Notes: a model not told the origin generated them from the sequence alone. 64,000 nt of DNA from Planctomycetota bacterium (GCA_030748415.1 JASMMA010000007.1:76023-140022); one strand, 5' to 3'. Positions 28,388 to 38,130 are shown, numbered from the stretch's first letter. Made by a program: numbers and translations.

Positions 28388-30406
28388 CTACTTTTCAGGG
28401 GAGGTTAAATTCTTCATTGCCTTGGTTATTTGTCGAACGGTTGGGTGCTCTTCGCCAAGTAGTTCCGAAAGGGCTTCCAGCCCTTTCTCCTGTAATTCCA
28501 TCCCCTTTTCCTTGTCTCCTCCCCTCGAAACAGCCAGCCCAAGAGCGTTGTAGGTGTAACCAACCTCAGGGTGGAGCCTGGAAACATCGCGCTTATATCT
28601 TTGAAGGGCTCGGGTTCCCAATTCTACTGCTTCGGAATAGTTCCCCTCACGCTCGCGGAGAATTCCTAAATCCAAGATGGAAAGGCTAATCAGCATCGAG
28701 TGAGACCCAGGGTTCTCCTGGCCCCAATGAATACATTTGGACAACCATTCGTCGGCCTGTTCCACTTCACCCATGTCCAAATAAATCACACCTATACGAT
28801 TCCGGGCGGCTAAGGTGCGCCAAGTTTGAGATGGATTCTGAATGTCACTATTTTTTTCAACTTCAATAAGGAGCTTCAGTGCGCGGTCAAGGTTCTCCGC
28901 TCGACGGACTGGATTGTCCTCCTCTAAACGCCCTAACACCCACCCCAGCAGGAGTTGGATATCCAATTCAAGCTCAAAGTCCCGATGGGTCATCTGAAGG
29001 GCATGGCTGAGGGAAAGTTCTAAGACCTCCTTTGAAGATTCCCAATCCTCTAAAAACCGATATGCACGCCCAATCCGAAACAACTGCAAGGATAGTGCTT
29101 CGGGCTTATGGGAATAGAGGTCTTGTGAAGCTTCAAAAAGTGAAGCCAGCCTATCCAGAGACTGTCCTCTGTTGATTAATCGACCATCGGGGTCCATCAG
29201 TCCAGTTAACTCAGTTGCCGCAACCATCGCCCTTTCGGTAGATTGCAATGCCCAATTAATCTTTACAAGCATCAGACCCGAAATCACAAGGCCACCACAC
29301 ACACTAGCTATAAAGGCAGCCATGGCACGGTTTCGTAATGACCAACGCCACGCTCGCTCAAGCGGGCCCGGGGGCCGCGACAGAATGGGCTTCGCCTCCA
29401 CAAAACGCTCAAGTTCTTCAGCTAATTCATCAGCGGATTGAAATCTGCGCTTTGGCTCTTTATCCAAACACCGCGCACAAATAACGGCAAGGTCTCGCGG
29501 AATACTCGGATTTAATGATTGTGCAGGAGTCGGAGGTTCATTGAGAATCTTTAAAAGAATGCTCTCCCGAGTCGCCCCCTCAAATGCTCTCTGTCCCGTT
29601 AATGCCTGGTACAGAGTAGAACCAAAGCTAAAAATGTCAGTAGAAAAAGTAGCATCACTTTGCCCTTGCACCTGTTCTGGACTCATAAAGCAAGGTGTTC
29701 CTGTTTGGGCCCCTGTCTGGGTAAATAAGATGGCGCCCTCCAATCGAGCTAAACCAAAGTCAGCGATTTTTGGGTTCCCATCTTGATCAATCAAAATATT
29801 CCCGGGTTTCAAGTCTCGGTGAACAACTCCCGCCCGGTGAGCCGCGGAAAGACCTGATGCCAGCCGCATAAAGAACTCAGCAATGCGCTGAATATCCTCG
29901 GAAGACTCCGGTACTTGAAATGAGCCATCTTCGAGGGCAAGTTCTAATGTTCGCGAGCCAGGGATGAGATCCATGGCCAAATAATGCAACCCATTTTGCT
30001 CACCCGCTGTTAAAACTCTTACCACAGCTGGGTGATTGATCCGGCCAGCAGCAGAAGCTTCTCGCTGGAATCTCCGAATAACCGTTGGGGCAATGGAATA
30101 AATCGGGTAAAGAAGTTTCAAAGCAACGCGGCGTTGGACGGAAATTTGCTCCGCCTCCCAAACCACTCCCATGCCGCCCCGGCCAATCTCTCGTCCAAGG
30201 CGAAAATCTCCCAATTTGGAACCGGGCCTCGGCACCACAGGAGACCCTTGAAACTGGGCAACAAGAGAAGAATATTCTTCTAATTTGGCCCTGAGAGGAG
30301 TCCGAATGGATGCTTCACAGGAATTAATGTACTCCTCTAGGTTTGGGGCTTTCCCCGCTTGGACAAGGTCTAGAAACGCTTGAAAAGCCTGCTCAGCTTG
30401 ACTCAT
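28388..30406 (-). CDS. Membrane Ser/Thr protein kinase with TPR-like C-terminus
   Basis: A 672-residue Hanks-type kinase. A short N-terminal helical region (1-60) precedes the kinase domain (about 70-345). The glycine loop is IGRGGMGVVWEA, the catalytic loop VVHRDLKPGNIL and the activation segment starts ADFGLARL; all key residues are present. One transmembrane helix (FIASVCGGLVISGLML, about residue 375) is followed by TPR-like helical repeats (about 440-670). Its start overlaps the sigma factor stop (ATGA), a pairing typical of planctomycete sigma/kinase signalling units. Confidence 0.93.
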   Translation of the reverse strand: MSQAEQAFQAFLDLVQAGKAPNLEEYINSCEASIRTPLRAKLEEYSSLVAQFQGSPVVPRPGSKLGDFRLGREIGRGGMGVVWEAEQISVQRRVALKLLYPIYSIAPTVIRRFQREASAAGRINHPAVVRVLTAGEQNGLHYLAMDLIPGSRTLELALEDGSFQVPESSEDIQRIAEFFMRLASGLSAAHRAGVVHRDLKPGNILIDQDGNPKIADFGLARLEGAILFTQTGAQTGTPCFMSPEQVQGQSDATFSTDIFSFGSTLYQALTGQRAFEGATRESILLKILNEPPTPAQSLNPSIPRDLAVICARCLDKEPKRRFQSADELAEELERFVEAKPILSRPPGPLERAWRWSLRNRAMAAFIASVCGGLVISGLMLVKINWALQSTERAMVAATELTGLMDPDGRLINRGQSLDRLASLFEASQDLYSHKPEALSLQLFRIGRAYRFLEDWESSKEVLELSLSHALQMTHRDFELELDIQLLLGWVLGRLEEDNPVRRAENLDRALKLLIEVEKNSDIQNPSQTWRTLAARNRIGVIYLDMGEVEQADEWLSKCIHWGQENPGSHSMLISLSILDLGILREREGNYSEAVELGTRALQRYKRDVSRLHPEVGYTYNALGLAVSRGGDKEKGMELQEKGLEALSELLGEEHPTVRQITKAMKNLTSPEK

Positions 30407-31140
30407 TCTGCTTCTGGGCTGCGCCCGAGGGCAATATCTTTCCTCATATGGGAAACCGCTCGGTTGAGGGCCTTACGCGCTGAGGAAACCTCCAGACCCA
30501 TTCGCTCACCAATTTCCGAATGGGAAAAGCCCTGAAGGCTCAGCGTAACAATCTGGCGATCTCGTGGGGGAAGACGAAAAATAGCAACCGCCATTTGGCG
30601 CTGTTCTTCTTGGGACAGGTTTTCCGATAAGGGTCCCATTTGGTCGGATTTCGCACCCATCTTTTCAGGGGAGGAACTCGCACGAAGATCTTCCCGACGG
30701 CTCTGGGTTTTCATTCTCCGATTCTCATTGCTCGCTTTCCACTTCAACCTTTGACAAAGAAGCGAAATGAAGGCCCCCCGGGTAGTGAATTCGAAGTCAG
30801 GCAGTTTGCCCCATATTTCGGTAAACACAGATTGGACTAAATCGCCGGTGTCCACCATGCGGCGTAAGCTGGGCTGAATGTTTACAATTTTCAACTTCAG
30901 CAAATGCTGAAGAAAATAATTCAAAAACTCGTTCGTTAATTCGGAGTCTTTTGAGGTGGCCTCAAAAATACAACGGAGCACAGCATCTTCAACCGCAGCC
31001 CCATCCTTGACCCATTTTTCCACCTTTAAGGAATTCTCCTCCCGCTGAATATAGGCCAGGCTTGCAGGACCTAAGTAGGTCTCAGAAAATTGAAGAGAAG
31101 AATCCATGAAGGGGGGGGCGGTATGGAGAGGGGTCTCCAT
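30403..31140 (-). CDS. ECF-type RNA polymerase sigma factor paired with kinase
   Basis: About 245 residues from ATG 31140 (TTG 31155 and ATG 31107 are alternatives). Sigma region 2 is in DLVQSVFTEIWGKLPDF, and region 4 helix-turn-helix is in LPPRDRQIVTLSLQGFSHSE followed by IGERMGLEVSSARKALNR. The ~55-residue N-terminal extension is typical of planctomycete ECF groups linked to Ser/Thr kinases. It is translationally coupled to the kinase, which is likely to control it by phosphorylation (inference from such pairs). No anti-sigma factor is adjacent. Confidence 0.9.
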   Translation of the reverse strand: METPLHTAPPFMDSSLQFSETYLGPASLAYIQREENSLKVEKWVKDGAAVEDAVLRCIFEATSKDSELTNEFLNYFLQHLLKLKIVNIQPSLRRMVDTGDLVQSVFTEIWGKLPDFEFTTRGAFISLLCQRLKWKASNENRRMKTQSRREDLRASSSPEKMGAKSDQMGPLSENLSQEEQRQMAVAIFRLPPRDRQIVTLSLQGFSHSEIGERMGLEVSSARKALNRAVSHMRKDIALGRSPEAE

Positions 31141-31186
31141 AAGAATGGGCTTCAACTACCCTACCAAGAAATCGGCCCTGTGGGGC

Positions 31187-32068
31187 TTAGATTTCGACGC
31201 CAAAGACGCCCTTCAGTCCAAAGCCGAAGGCCATGGAAACAATGATAAAAATAATCATGATGGTAATTTCGCCACCCCCAAAGGGCCCCAGCGGGGCGGG
31301 AGGGTATTCCACCCATATGGATTGCACGAAACTTGCCGCACCTAAAACAGGCTCCCCAAAGTAAATAATGGGGTCTTTCGCGTGGGCGAAATCGGACCAT
31401 GGATGGGCAGTCCGGTTGCGGGCAAGGCGCTTGGGCTCCCCGCCGACCGCAATTACTTTAGAAACCTGGGCATTTGAGTGAGCCAGCAAGAGCTCGCCCT
31501 CTCCTTCAGACTTGGCTTCCAAAGTTAGCGCGATTTTCCCGACCATGTTCGCTCGGTTAATCAGTGTGGCGTTCTCTGGGATTTGAAGCTCAACATCGGC
31601 CGCAGGAATGCCACCTTTCAGTTCAGCAACCACCACGACACGATCTTCAGGTTGAATTGGATCAAATGCATAAAGGGCATTCATTTGAAACCAAACCACC
31701 ATAAAGGGTGCGGCCAAAACAACCATTGGCAGAGCATTTAATGATAGGTAGAGCATATTCCACCCCAAAGCACCCGTAACACCGCGCCCAACTGTTGGCA
31801 TATCATCTTGGAAAAGACGGATTCCAAGCAAGTTGTGCTTAATCTTGTCTTTCACCGAAACAATGCCCCCTTGAGCACTCACATGCGGGAAGGCCATGAT
31901 GAAAAGCACACCAGTTGCAGCACTGATTAAAATGACCACCGGCAAGGGGCCCATCCAACCAAGAGCTGAATCTAGAAAATCAAAGAGTGCATTCAGGACC
32001 CCCGGTACCGCCCACCCCACGATGGAGATGGCAGCACAAATGGCAATGACGACGAGAGTCCCGAGCAC
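31187..32068 (-). CDS. Four-helix membrane protein of the sulfate-activation operon
   Basis: A 293-residue protein starting at GTG 32068. Two N-terminal hydrophobic helices (about 2-25 and 40-60) are followed by a conserved-looking amphipathic stretch (KDKIKHNLLGIRLFQDDMP), a third helix (about 105-125), a beta-rich domain (about 140-255) and a C-terminal helix (about 268-288). It resembles no family I can name; a general likeness to TMCO1/EMC3-like (DUF106) topology is too weak to assert. It is the last gene of the sat/cysC operon, 14 nt after the second RHH gene. Confidence 0.65.
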   Translation of the reverse strand: MLGTLVVIAICAAISIVGWAVPGVLNALFDFLDSALGWMGPLPVVILISAATGVLFIMAFPHVSAQGGIVSVKDKIKHNLLGIRLFQDDMPTVGRGVTGALGWNMLYLSLNALPMVVLAAPFMVVWFQMNALYAFDPIQPEDRVVVVAELKGGIPAADVELQIPENATLINRANMVGKIALTLEAKSEGEGELLLAHSNAQVSKVIAVGGEPKRLARNRTAHPWSDFAHAKDPIIYFGEPVLGAASFVQSIWVEYPPAPLGPFGGGEITIMIIFIIVSMAFGFGLKGVFGVEI

Positions 32069-32082
32069 TTTCTTATATCCGA

Positions 32083-32280
32083 TTAGCTGATGTAACCGAG
32101 ACCACGGAGGGATTCGGTGATGGCTTCATCGGAAGTGCCAGCACTCTCGATGGACTTGAGTTCTTTTTCGAGAACATGTTCTACGAACTCTTCGACAGAA
32201 GAATAGCCTGCAACTTCTGCGCACTTGCGACAGCGCTCAAGAAGTTCCTTGTTGATTTTTAGTTTATTGCCTCCGAACAT
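32083..32280 (-). CDS. Small ribbon-helix-helix-like protein with LGY C-terminus
   Basis: A 65-residue protein with a good ribosome site (GGAG, 8 nt upstream). Residues 6-45 fit a ribbon-helix-helix fold: beta strand NKLKINKELLER, helix A, a turn (GYSSVEEFV) and helix B. A short linker leads to the C-terminal end SLRGLGYIS. The same L-x-x-L-G-Y ending occurs in the RHH protein starting this operon (39330) and in the lipoprotein at 39957. Probably DNA-binding or an adaptor; the target is unknown. It lies between two AP-superfamily/membrane genes. Confidence 0.7.
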   Translation of the reverse strand: MFGGNKLKINKELLERCRKCAEVAGYSSVEEFVEHVLEKELKSIESAGTSDEAITESLRGLGYIS

Positions 32281-32298
32281 TTGTTTCTCCGTTTCAAT

Positions 32299-34395
32299 TT
32301 AGAACAGCGGTTTGCCGTCCAGCCCCTCCGGCGGAGTAACGCCGAATTGGGAGTAAAGGGTAGCGGTAATGTCTTCCAAGGCGGGGGTCGCAGTGGAGAA
32401 CTTGTGAGGAACACGAGTCGCCAAGGTGCCCTTGACGAGTTCGGGATCCATGAGGTGGGAACCGGACCAGCGGGAGTCATTGTCCACAATAATCCCCTCT
32501 CCGGTCACTTTGCCTTCAGCCGCGGGATCCGATGCCCCAAAGCCCGTATTAAAGCCAAGCTGTAAATCGGGAGCGAAGAATACTTGTTCGCCTTCAAAAA
32601 CTTCGGTTGCAGGAAGGACGCGCGTAAAGACTGGACGACCGCCATCGTTGAGTTTCAGGAGCTTGGTTTGCATCTCAGAAAGGATGGAATCCACTTCCGA
32701 ATCGGAAACAATCCCTTTTGCCTCACGGCCAACTCGGTTCAAAATAATGCCATTGAAGCCCACGGTGTAGGCCTTTGTTTTCGACCAATCCACAATACTG
32801 GGGTCCCAGTCAATGTGGCCGTCGGCGGCATGGTGGGCACCAATGCTACCGGTTGAACCGGTTTCTTTGAGAACCATATAACCTTCCTGGACTAACCAAT
32901 CATTTACATTCATGACCCGGCGCAAAGGGGCAAAACCATGGTCCGACATAATCATGAGCTCGGTATCGGGCCAGCGTTCGGAAACTTGGGCTTCCAAGTA
33001 ACCAAGGAGGTCATCAACTTGAGCATAAACGCGGTCAATTTGTTCGCTGTATTCCATTCCAGCACGAGCATCCATTCCATATTCTTCGGCCGCGGCCAGA
33101 AGTTCCGTGGGAACTTTGTCATACAGGCCGGTCGACTCTTGATGCGGGTGCTGGTCATCGGAGCAATGCCAAAGCATGTGACAGCGCATATCCAAGGAGC
33201 CGGTGTAAAAGAAAAGCAAGCCGCCTGTGCGATCAAATTCGTTCAATGCAAAGTTGAGCATTTTCATGCGCTCTACCAGAACGGTGTCCGACTCATTCAC
33301 AAACTCGGAAGTGGTCAGCAGCCCTACCTTGTAAGACTTGTATGCATCTGGAAAGCCTTGGGTGTAATAAGGGCCAATTGCATCGGCCAGAGTTGCAGCG
33401 GCATCGGAGGGAGTGCTCACATCCATTGCCGGAGACCAAGGGTCAATCTGAACCGGTGAAGCGTAAACCGCAAAGGGCTTCGCTGAAAGAAAGTAGAAGC
33501 GAGTCCAGCCGCTAATTGAGGACATGCCGCCCACTGTGAAGGAAACCGGCACCCAATCGGACCAATCGCCAGCCTCGGCAATTCCGATGCCCATTTCAGT
33601 TTCGGCCGCCAATATGGGGGATGAGCCCGTGAGGTCTAAGTGGAAAGTGACTGGGCTGGTGGTAGGAGTGACCGGATCCGGAGGACCTTCAAGAACAGTC
33701 GAAACCGTGGCAATCCCTCGGCCACCTGCATCCAGACGCAAAGTGTTCAAATCCACGGCCTTCATGGCGTAAGAACCACCCGATTTATTTCCCCAACCTC
33801 GGGATGTTGCAAGATCGGAGCGTTCAAACCATAAAGAGGCTCGACCGGAGGCGGCACCCGCGAGGTCGGGAGTTCCCATATCGGGATAAACCACGGCACT
33901 GGATTCTTCGGATAGAGGAAAGTTCGCTGGGATTCGATGGATGGCCACCGGGATGCCAGCATTGGCCATCACATCCCAAAAGGCGGGGAACTTTCGAGTG
34001 GTCACTTGACCACCCCCCATCTGGACAGGAATCCCAAAAAGTTCAAAATCCATCCAAGGGTCTTCATTCATACTCATAGAACTGAGCAAGCCGTATGTAG
34101 AACGGTCGGGATGAATGAAATCGTAGAGGCCGTGTTTGCCAGGGTTAGTTCCGGTAATAAAGTTGGACCAGGCAACAGGAGATTGCGGCGGCCAGGATGT
34201 ACCAAGGGCCTCGAAGCTTCCGTTCTCAATGAGCCGAGCAAAGTTGGGCATCAGACCTCGCTCTACTCGCTCCATCACCATTTCGGGGTCAAGACCATCG
34301 ACTCCCAGCACGATGACCCGCTTTTCGCTCGTGGTCTCTCCGCCACAGGCGCAAAGAAGAAGCAAAGTCAGGACAGCAAGTTTGGACTTAGGCAT
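32299..34395 (-). CDS. Lipoprotein alkaline-phosphatase-superfamily phosphodiesterase
   Basis: A 698-residue protein from ATG 34395, with GAGGAA upstream and an 8-nt overlap with the preceding gene. The N-terminus is a lipoprotein signal (lipobox LLCAC near residue 17), so the enzyme should be lipid-anchored outside the cytoplasm. Metal-binding and nucleophile regions of the type I phosphodiesterase/nucleotide pyrophosphatase family are all visible: VLGVDGLDP, QSPVAWSNFITG (Ser nucleophile candidate), GSLDMRCHMLWH, MSDHGFAP and the late His in WSGSHLMDP. A large beta-rich insertion lies at about 130-290. The substrate is unknown. Confidence 0.8.
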   Translation of the reverse strand: MPKSKLAVLTLLLLCACGGETTSEKRVIVLGVDGLDPEMVMERVERGLMPNFARLIENGSFEALGTSWPPQSPVAWSNFITGTNPGKHGLYDFIHPDRSTYGLLSSMSMNEDPWMDFELFGIPVQMGGGQVTTRKFPAFWDVMANAGIPVAIHRIPANFPLSEESSAVVYPDMGTPDLAGAASGRASLWFERSDLATSRGWGNKSGGSYAMKAVDLNTLRLDAGGRGIATVSTVLEGPPDPVTPTTSPVTFHLDLTGSSPILAAETEMGIGIAEAGDWSDWVPVSFTVGGMSSISGWTRFYFLSAKPFAVYASPVQIDPWSPAMDVSTPSDAAATLADAIGPYYTQGFPDAYKSYKVGLLTTSEFVNESDTVLVERMKMLNFALNEFDRTGGLLFFYTGSLDMRCHMLWHCSDDQHPHQESTGLYDKVPTELLAAAEEYGMDARAGMEYSEQIDRVYAQVDDLLGYLEAQVSERWPDTELMIMSDHGFAPLRRVMNVNDWLVQEGYMVLKETGSTGSIGAHHAADGHIDWDPSIVDWSKTKAYTVGFNGIILNRVGREAKGIVSDSEVDSILSEMQTKLLKLNDGGRPVFTRVLPATEVFEGEQVFFAPDLQLGFNTGFGASDPAAEGKVTGEGIIVDNDSRWSGSHLMDPELVKGTLATRVPHKFSTATPALEDITATLYSQFGVTPPEGLDGKPLF

Positions 34396-36538
34396 TGATT
34401 TGTTCCTCGCTGTAAAGGGGTGCCCCCTGCATGTGTGGAGGAACTTTCGCCCCAAAGATTGACAATGCAGTTGGACCAAGGTCCATGAGGTCGGGCTCTT
34501 CGGTTTGGAGGGGCCATTCGGAGAAAATGACACCGGGGACTTCGCGAGGATCAATGCAATGGTCCCCAGACCAGGATTTTGTGTTGTCTGAGAAAACATC
34601 TGGGGGGCAAGAGCCGGTCGCACAATCCCAGGAGTTTCGGTAATCCCGTTTGTAGCCCATGAAAAGGTCTGGGGCTTCAAAAACATAAGGTCCCGTAAAG
34701 ATAGCTTCCGAATCAAAGACCTCGCGGAAAATGGTATCTCCGGTTTTAGGATCGCGAAGTTCCATGAGGCCCTCTTGAATCTCTTTCTTGAGGGATTGAA
34801 GTTCTTCGCCTTCTTCCACAATGCCATCTCGTTCCCGAGCTTTGCGATTAATAAAGAGGCCAGTCAAGCCCAAAGAAAATGCTCGCGTTTGAGACCAGTC
34901 CACATGCTGTAGCCATTCTCCTGAAAGTTGTTTCCCGGATTCTTCATCAACAGGAGCGTCACTCTTCAGAACAAGGTACCCGTTATCACGGAGCCAAGCG
35001 TTTAGGTTGACACCACGCTTGAACTGGCAGAACCCATGGTCAGAAATCACCATGAGCATGTCGCGCCCCTTCTTCAACTTGGGCCGCAGTTCGCCGATGA
35101 GCTCATCAGCTTTTTCATAAATCTGAGCTATCTTGTCTTTCCCCCACTCCGTATCTTTACCTTCGTTTGCAGGGTGCTCAGGGTCGAGGTAACGATGGAA
35201 CATGTGAGAAACTCGGTCTGTTCCATCAAAGACACACACAACTGATCCTTTGCGCGTTGTCTTAAGAGCATCAAAAAGTTGGGCGCGACGTTCTTCCCAA
35301 ATGTTCAATGCTTGTTTCCAGAATGCTTCCTCGTCAATGACGCGTTCGTTCAGTGCCCATGTATCTTCGGCCAAGCCGAGCGTGGCAAATGGGCCCAGTT
35401 TCTTGGCAAGGTATATGGAATATACCGTTGGGTGCGAAATGGGCATTGCTGGGTTTGCCGGATCAATCTGAATCGGTGTCATATAGAGACCAAATTCAGG
35501 TGAGGTGCCCATGCAATAGAACCGCGCGATACCTGAAACTGTTGGGCCGCCCTTGCGTGGTTTAAATTCTAGGGTCAACCAATCGGAGTACTCTTTGACT
35601 CCAAGCTCAATCGTTTCCTGCTCACCAGCAGGGCCAATCGTTAAGCGAAGTTTTTCGTTTTCTGAAAGGACATCCACGCGGAGAGGAATCCGCATCGCGT
35701 CATTTGTTGTGTCAGGAGGGCCAGAGATGGAACAACGAACCGTGTCGCCACTTCGACCAACTATGTTTACATCGCCTCCCGCTTCAGGGCCTCCAGTTGC
35801 AGAATCGGTTGTCCAGAATGAGAACGAACCCTGGGTTCCCTTCAGGTCAGGGACACACATTCCTGAAAGGCAAACGCCGTGAAATTTTTCGGGAGGAAAA
35901 GTAATCGGAACTCGAATGATATTCGAGAAAATTTTCCGGTCGCCCAAGTAAGCCCACCAAGGTCGCCCCTTCCTCAGGAGGCGCATGCTTGAACTCGCCT
36001 TCTTAAAGAAGCCATGCTTTCCGATGCGAATGAGGGCCTTTTCAGCGGTCACAATTTCGGAACTCGACAAGACCGGCAAGTAGGTACAAGGATCGCGCGT
36101 GATGAAATCGAAAATGTTGTGCCGCGAGGCATCAACTCCAGTTGTGAAGGACGACCATGCAACTGGGGACATGGAAGGGTATGCAGATTTCAAGGGGCCG
36201 AAGTGACCCGCATCAGCCAAGGCCTTCAAGTTTGGCATCCGGCCCTCGTCCATAAACTGTTGGGCGAGTTTGGGGTCCATGCCATCGAAACCCACAATGA
36301 CCAAGCGTTTGGTTTTCCCCTTGATGCGCCCTTTACCGCTAAGGAGGCGGAGTAATAGCTTTATGGGGTAAGCCGCAACAATTGCGATGGCCAATGAAAG
36401 GGCACCCAGCAAAACAAGCCCTCCGGAGAGTGCGGCAAAACCGGCGCCAGGACCAATGTAGGCGGCGGCCGGTTCAGGAGAGACGCAAAAGGCAAGCAGG
36501 GCTGCAATTGCGAGTCGGAGCTTCCGTGAATGCTTCAT
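34388..36538 (-). CDS. Membrane-anchored alkaline-phosphatase-superfamily enzyme
   Basis: A 716-residue protein. A signal-like helix (about 6-26) is followed by AYIGPGAGF and a second long helix (about 36-65), then a strongly basic stretch (KGRIKGKTKR) and the catalytic domain. All motifs are present: IVGFDGMDP, MSPVAWSSFTTG (Ser nucleophile candidate), FDGTDRVSHMFHRY, ISDHGF and WSGDHCIDP. By the positive-inside rule the catalytic domain may face the cytoplasm, unlike its lipoprotein paralogue downstream. It is paralogous along its length to the 32299 gene. It lies in the sat/cysC operon, 91 nt after cysC. Confidence 0.8.
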   Translation of the reverse strand: MKHSRKLRLAIAALLAFCVSPEPAAAYIGPGAGFAALSGGLVLLGALSLAIAIVAAYPIKLLLRLLSGKGRIKGKTKRLVIVGFDGMDPKLAQQFMDEGRMPNLKALADAGHFGPLKSAYPSMSPVAWSSFTTGVDASRHNIFDFITRDPCTYLPVLSSSEIVTAEKALIRIGKHGFFKKASSSMRLLRKGRPWWAYLGDRKIFSNIIRVPITFPPEKFHGVCLSGMCVPDLKGTQGSFSFWTTDSATGGPEAGGDVNIVGRSGDTVRCSISGPPDTTNDAMRIPLRVDVLSENEKLRLTIGPAGEQETIELGVKEYSDWLTLEFKPRKGGPTVSGIARFYCMGTSPEFGLYMTPIQIDPANPAMPISHPTVYSIYLAKKLGPFATLGLAEDTWALNERVIDEEAFWKQALNIWEERRAQLFDALKTTRKGSVVCVFDGTDRVSHMFHRYLDPEHPANEGKDTEWGKDKIAQIYEKADELIGELRPKLKKGRDMLMVISDHGFCQFKRGVNLNAWLRDNGYLVLKSDAPVDEESGKQLSGEWLQHVDWSQTRAFSLGLTGLFINRKARERDGIVEEGEELQSLKKEIQEGLMELRDPKTGDTIFREVFDSEAIFTGPYVFEAPDLFMGYKRDYRNSWDCATGSCPPDVFSDNTKSWSGDHCIDPREVPGVIFSEWPLQTEEPDLMDLGPTALSIFGAKVPPHMQGAPLYSEEQINA

Positions 36539-36585
36539 CTAGGGTTGCGGCAGTGGGGTTGCCGGCTGGGATTCTGACAGGAACG

Positions 36586-36611
36586 GCCCACCCGCACAAG
36601 TGCGAATGGGC
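36586..36611 (-). other. Strong mRNA hairpin between cysC and the AP-superfamily gene
   Basis: In the minus-strand transcript an 11-bp stem (two G-U wobbles, the rest Watson-Crick) closes a 4-nt CUUG loop. No U-tract follows, so it is not a standard terminator. It may stabilise or process the cysC mRNA, or attenuate the genes downstream. Confidence 0.55.
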
Positions 36612-36629
36612 TGTATTGGGGCAACGTTG

Positions 36630-37184
36630 TTAGGCCTGGGCTGTTTCAGCGGCAGGAATCAGGTTGCTGCTCTCCAAGTACTCCATGATGGCCGCAAGCG
36701 ACTCCTCTGGAGTTTGGGTTTCAGAATTCACAGTCACTTCAGGGTTCTCAGGTGCCTCGTAAGGATCGGAGATTCCAGTGAAGTTCTTAATTTCACCCGA
36801 GAGGGCTTTCGCGTAAAGACCTTTTACATCGCGCTTGCAAAGCTCGTCAATTCCACATTCCGCATAAACCTCTACAAAGTTATTGCACATGGCGCGAACT
36901 TGGTTCCGGATTTCAGCGTAGGGGGAGATAGCGGCAGTCATTGAAATGACCCCGTTGCGAGCCAAAAGCTTGGCAACATAGCCAATTCGGCGAATGTTGG
37001 TATCGCGGTCTTCTTTGGAGAAGCCAAGTCCTTTGGATAGGTTCTCGCGGACTTCGTCGCCATCAAGGATTTCAACATTGCAGCCGCGCTTGCGCAATTC
37101 AGGCTCCAACATACGGGTAAGGGTAGATTTTCCGGAACCGGAGAGACCGGTGAACCAGAGAACGAATCCAGGCTTATTGCTCAT
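36630..37184 (-). CDS. cysC: Adenylylsulfate (APS) kinase
   Basis: A 184-residue kinase that phosphorylates APS to PAPS. Start ATG 37184 ([13 protein letters not shown]). P-loop GLSGSGKST (about residues 14-22), [16 protein letters not shown], the mobile-lid motif [20 protein letters not shown] and [13 protein letters not shown] are diagnostic. The usual ISP(Y/F) substrate motif is present ([10 protein letters not shown]). It overlaps the sulfatase-like stop region upstream by a gap of 28 nt. With sat it supplies PAPS; no PAPS reductase is nearby, which points to sulfotransfer rather than assimilation. Confidence 0.95.
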   Translation of the reverse strand: MSNKPGFVLWFTGLSGSGKSTLTRMLEPELRKRGCNVEILDGDEVRENLSKGLGFSKEDRDTNIRRIGYVAKLLARNGVISMTAAISPYAEIRNQVRAMCNNFVEVYAECGIDELCKRDVKGLYAKALSGEIKNFTGISDPYEAPENPEVTVNSETQTPEESLAAIMEYLESSNLIPAAETAQA

Positions 37185-37212
37185 TTTTCTTTTTTGTTCG
37201 AGGGATTGGGGA

Positions 37213-38130
37213 TTAGCGGAGTTTGCCTTCAAGGAAAGGAACCTCGAAAACTTTCTCGTGCATGATCGGTCCGTGGCCAAAGTAGCCACTTTCACCGAAG
37301 AGTTCGCCGTGGTCGGCGGTGACAATGATCCAAGTGTCTTTGGGGACCATGTCGTAAAGACGCGGGAAGACCGTGTCGTTGAGGTATCGGACAGTTTCAA
37401 TCTGCCGCTCTCGGCATTTTTCAATCATGTCCATGTCCATAAAATCGCCAGCCTCATTATCAGAGGCAAGGCTTCCCGACTCATCAATTTGGTCGTCCAA
37501 TTTTCGGAAGATGCCATTTACACCCGAAATGTGAGGTAAATCATTTTTGTCTTCATCAGGAAGGCCATAGGGATAGTGTGTTTCCCCGACATTCATGAGG
37601 TAGAACTGAGGGACATTGCCCTTGAGGCCTTTTGAGGGGCGGGTTTTGTAGTGCTCCTCGAAGCCATCCAGCATGGCCATCATGTCGTTGTGTTTGGGCA
37701 TCAACTTGAAAGTGTCGAAGTCTTTATTGACTCCAGTTGCTGGGTTCAGAACGGGCAGGGAAACCATTGCATTGGTTTCGTACCCTTTCTTTTTCAAGTA
37801 ACTCGGAAGCCAAAGGTGGGGAATCATGGCCTCGAAGCCAGCTTCTGCCACTCCTAGGCGATCCTTGAACTTGTAGAGGTCCTCCTTGTAGTACTCCGAG
37901 GCGTAAACTTTTTCCGGGCTGGTGTGTGGGACCAAGCCCGTGAGGAGATTGTAGTGGGAAGGAGCCGTCCAAGCGGCATAGGAGTACCGCCTCTCAACTT
38001 GGTCCAAGCCGCCGCACAGGCGTGCGATGTTGGACGGCTCTGCAGCCATGAAGGAATCCCAACGGCAGGAGTCCAGAGTGATGACGAGCAGGTGATTCTG
38101 CTCCCGTTTTTTTCCAAAAATTCCAAGCAT
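37213..38130 (-). CDS. Sulfatase-like AP-superfamily hydrolase without fGly cysteine
   Basis: A 305-residue protein without a signal peptide, so cytoplasmic. Fold motifs: [12 protein letters not shown] (metal Asp), a nucleophile region [25 protein letters not shown] and [15 protein letters not shown]. In true sulfatases the nucleophile site is C/S-x-P-S-R; here Thr stands at that place and His replaces the Arg, so formylglycine formation is not expected and a phosphatase or phosphodiesterase-type reaction is more likely. It lies between sat and cysC in the operon, 17 nt after sat. Confidence 0.75.
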   Translation of the reverse strand: MLGIFGKKREQNHLLVITLDSCRWDSFMAAEPSNIARLCGGLDQVERRYSYAAWTAPSHYNLLTGLVPHTSPEKVYASEYYKEDLYKFKDRLGVAEAGFEAMIPHLWLPSYLKKKGYETNAMVSLPVLNPATGVNKDFDTFKLMPKHNDMMAMLDGFEEHYKTRPSKGLKGNVPQFYLMNVGETHYPYGLPDEDKNDLPHISGVNGIFRKLDDQIDESGSLASDNEAGDFMDMDMIEKCRERQIETVRYLNDTVFPRLYDMVPKDTWIIVTADHGELFGESGYFGHGPIMHEKVFEVPFLEGKLR

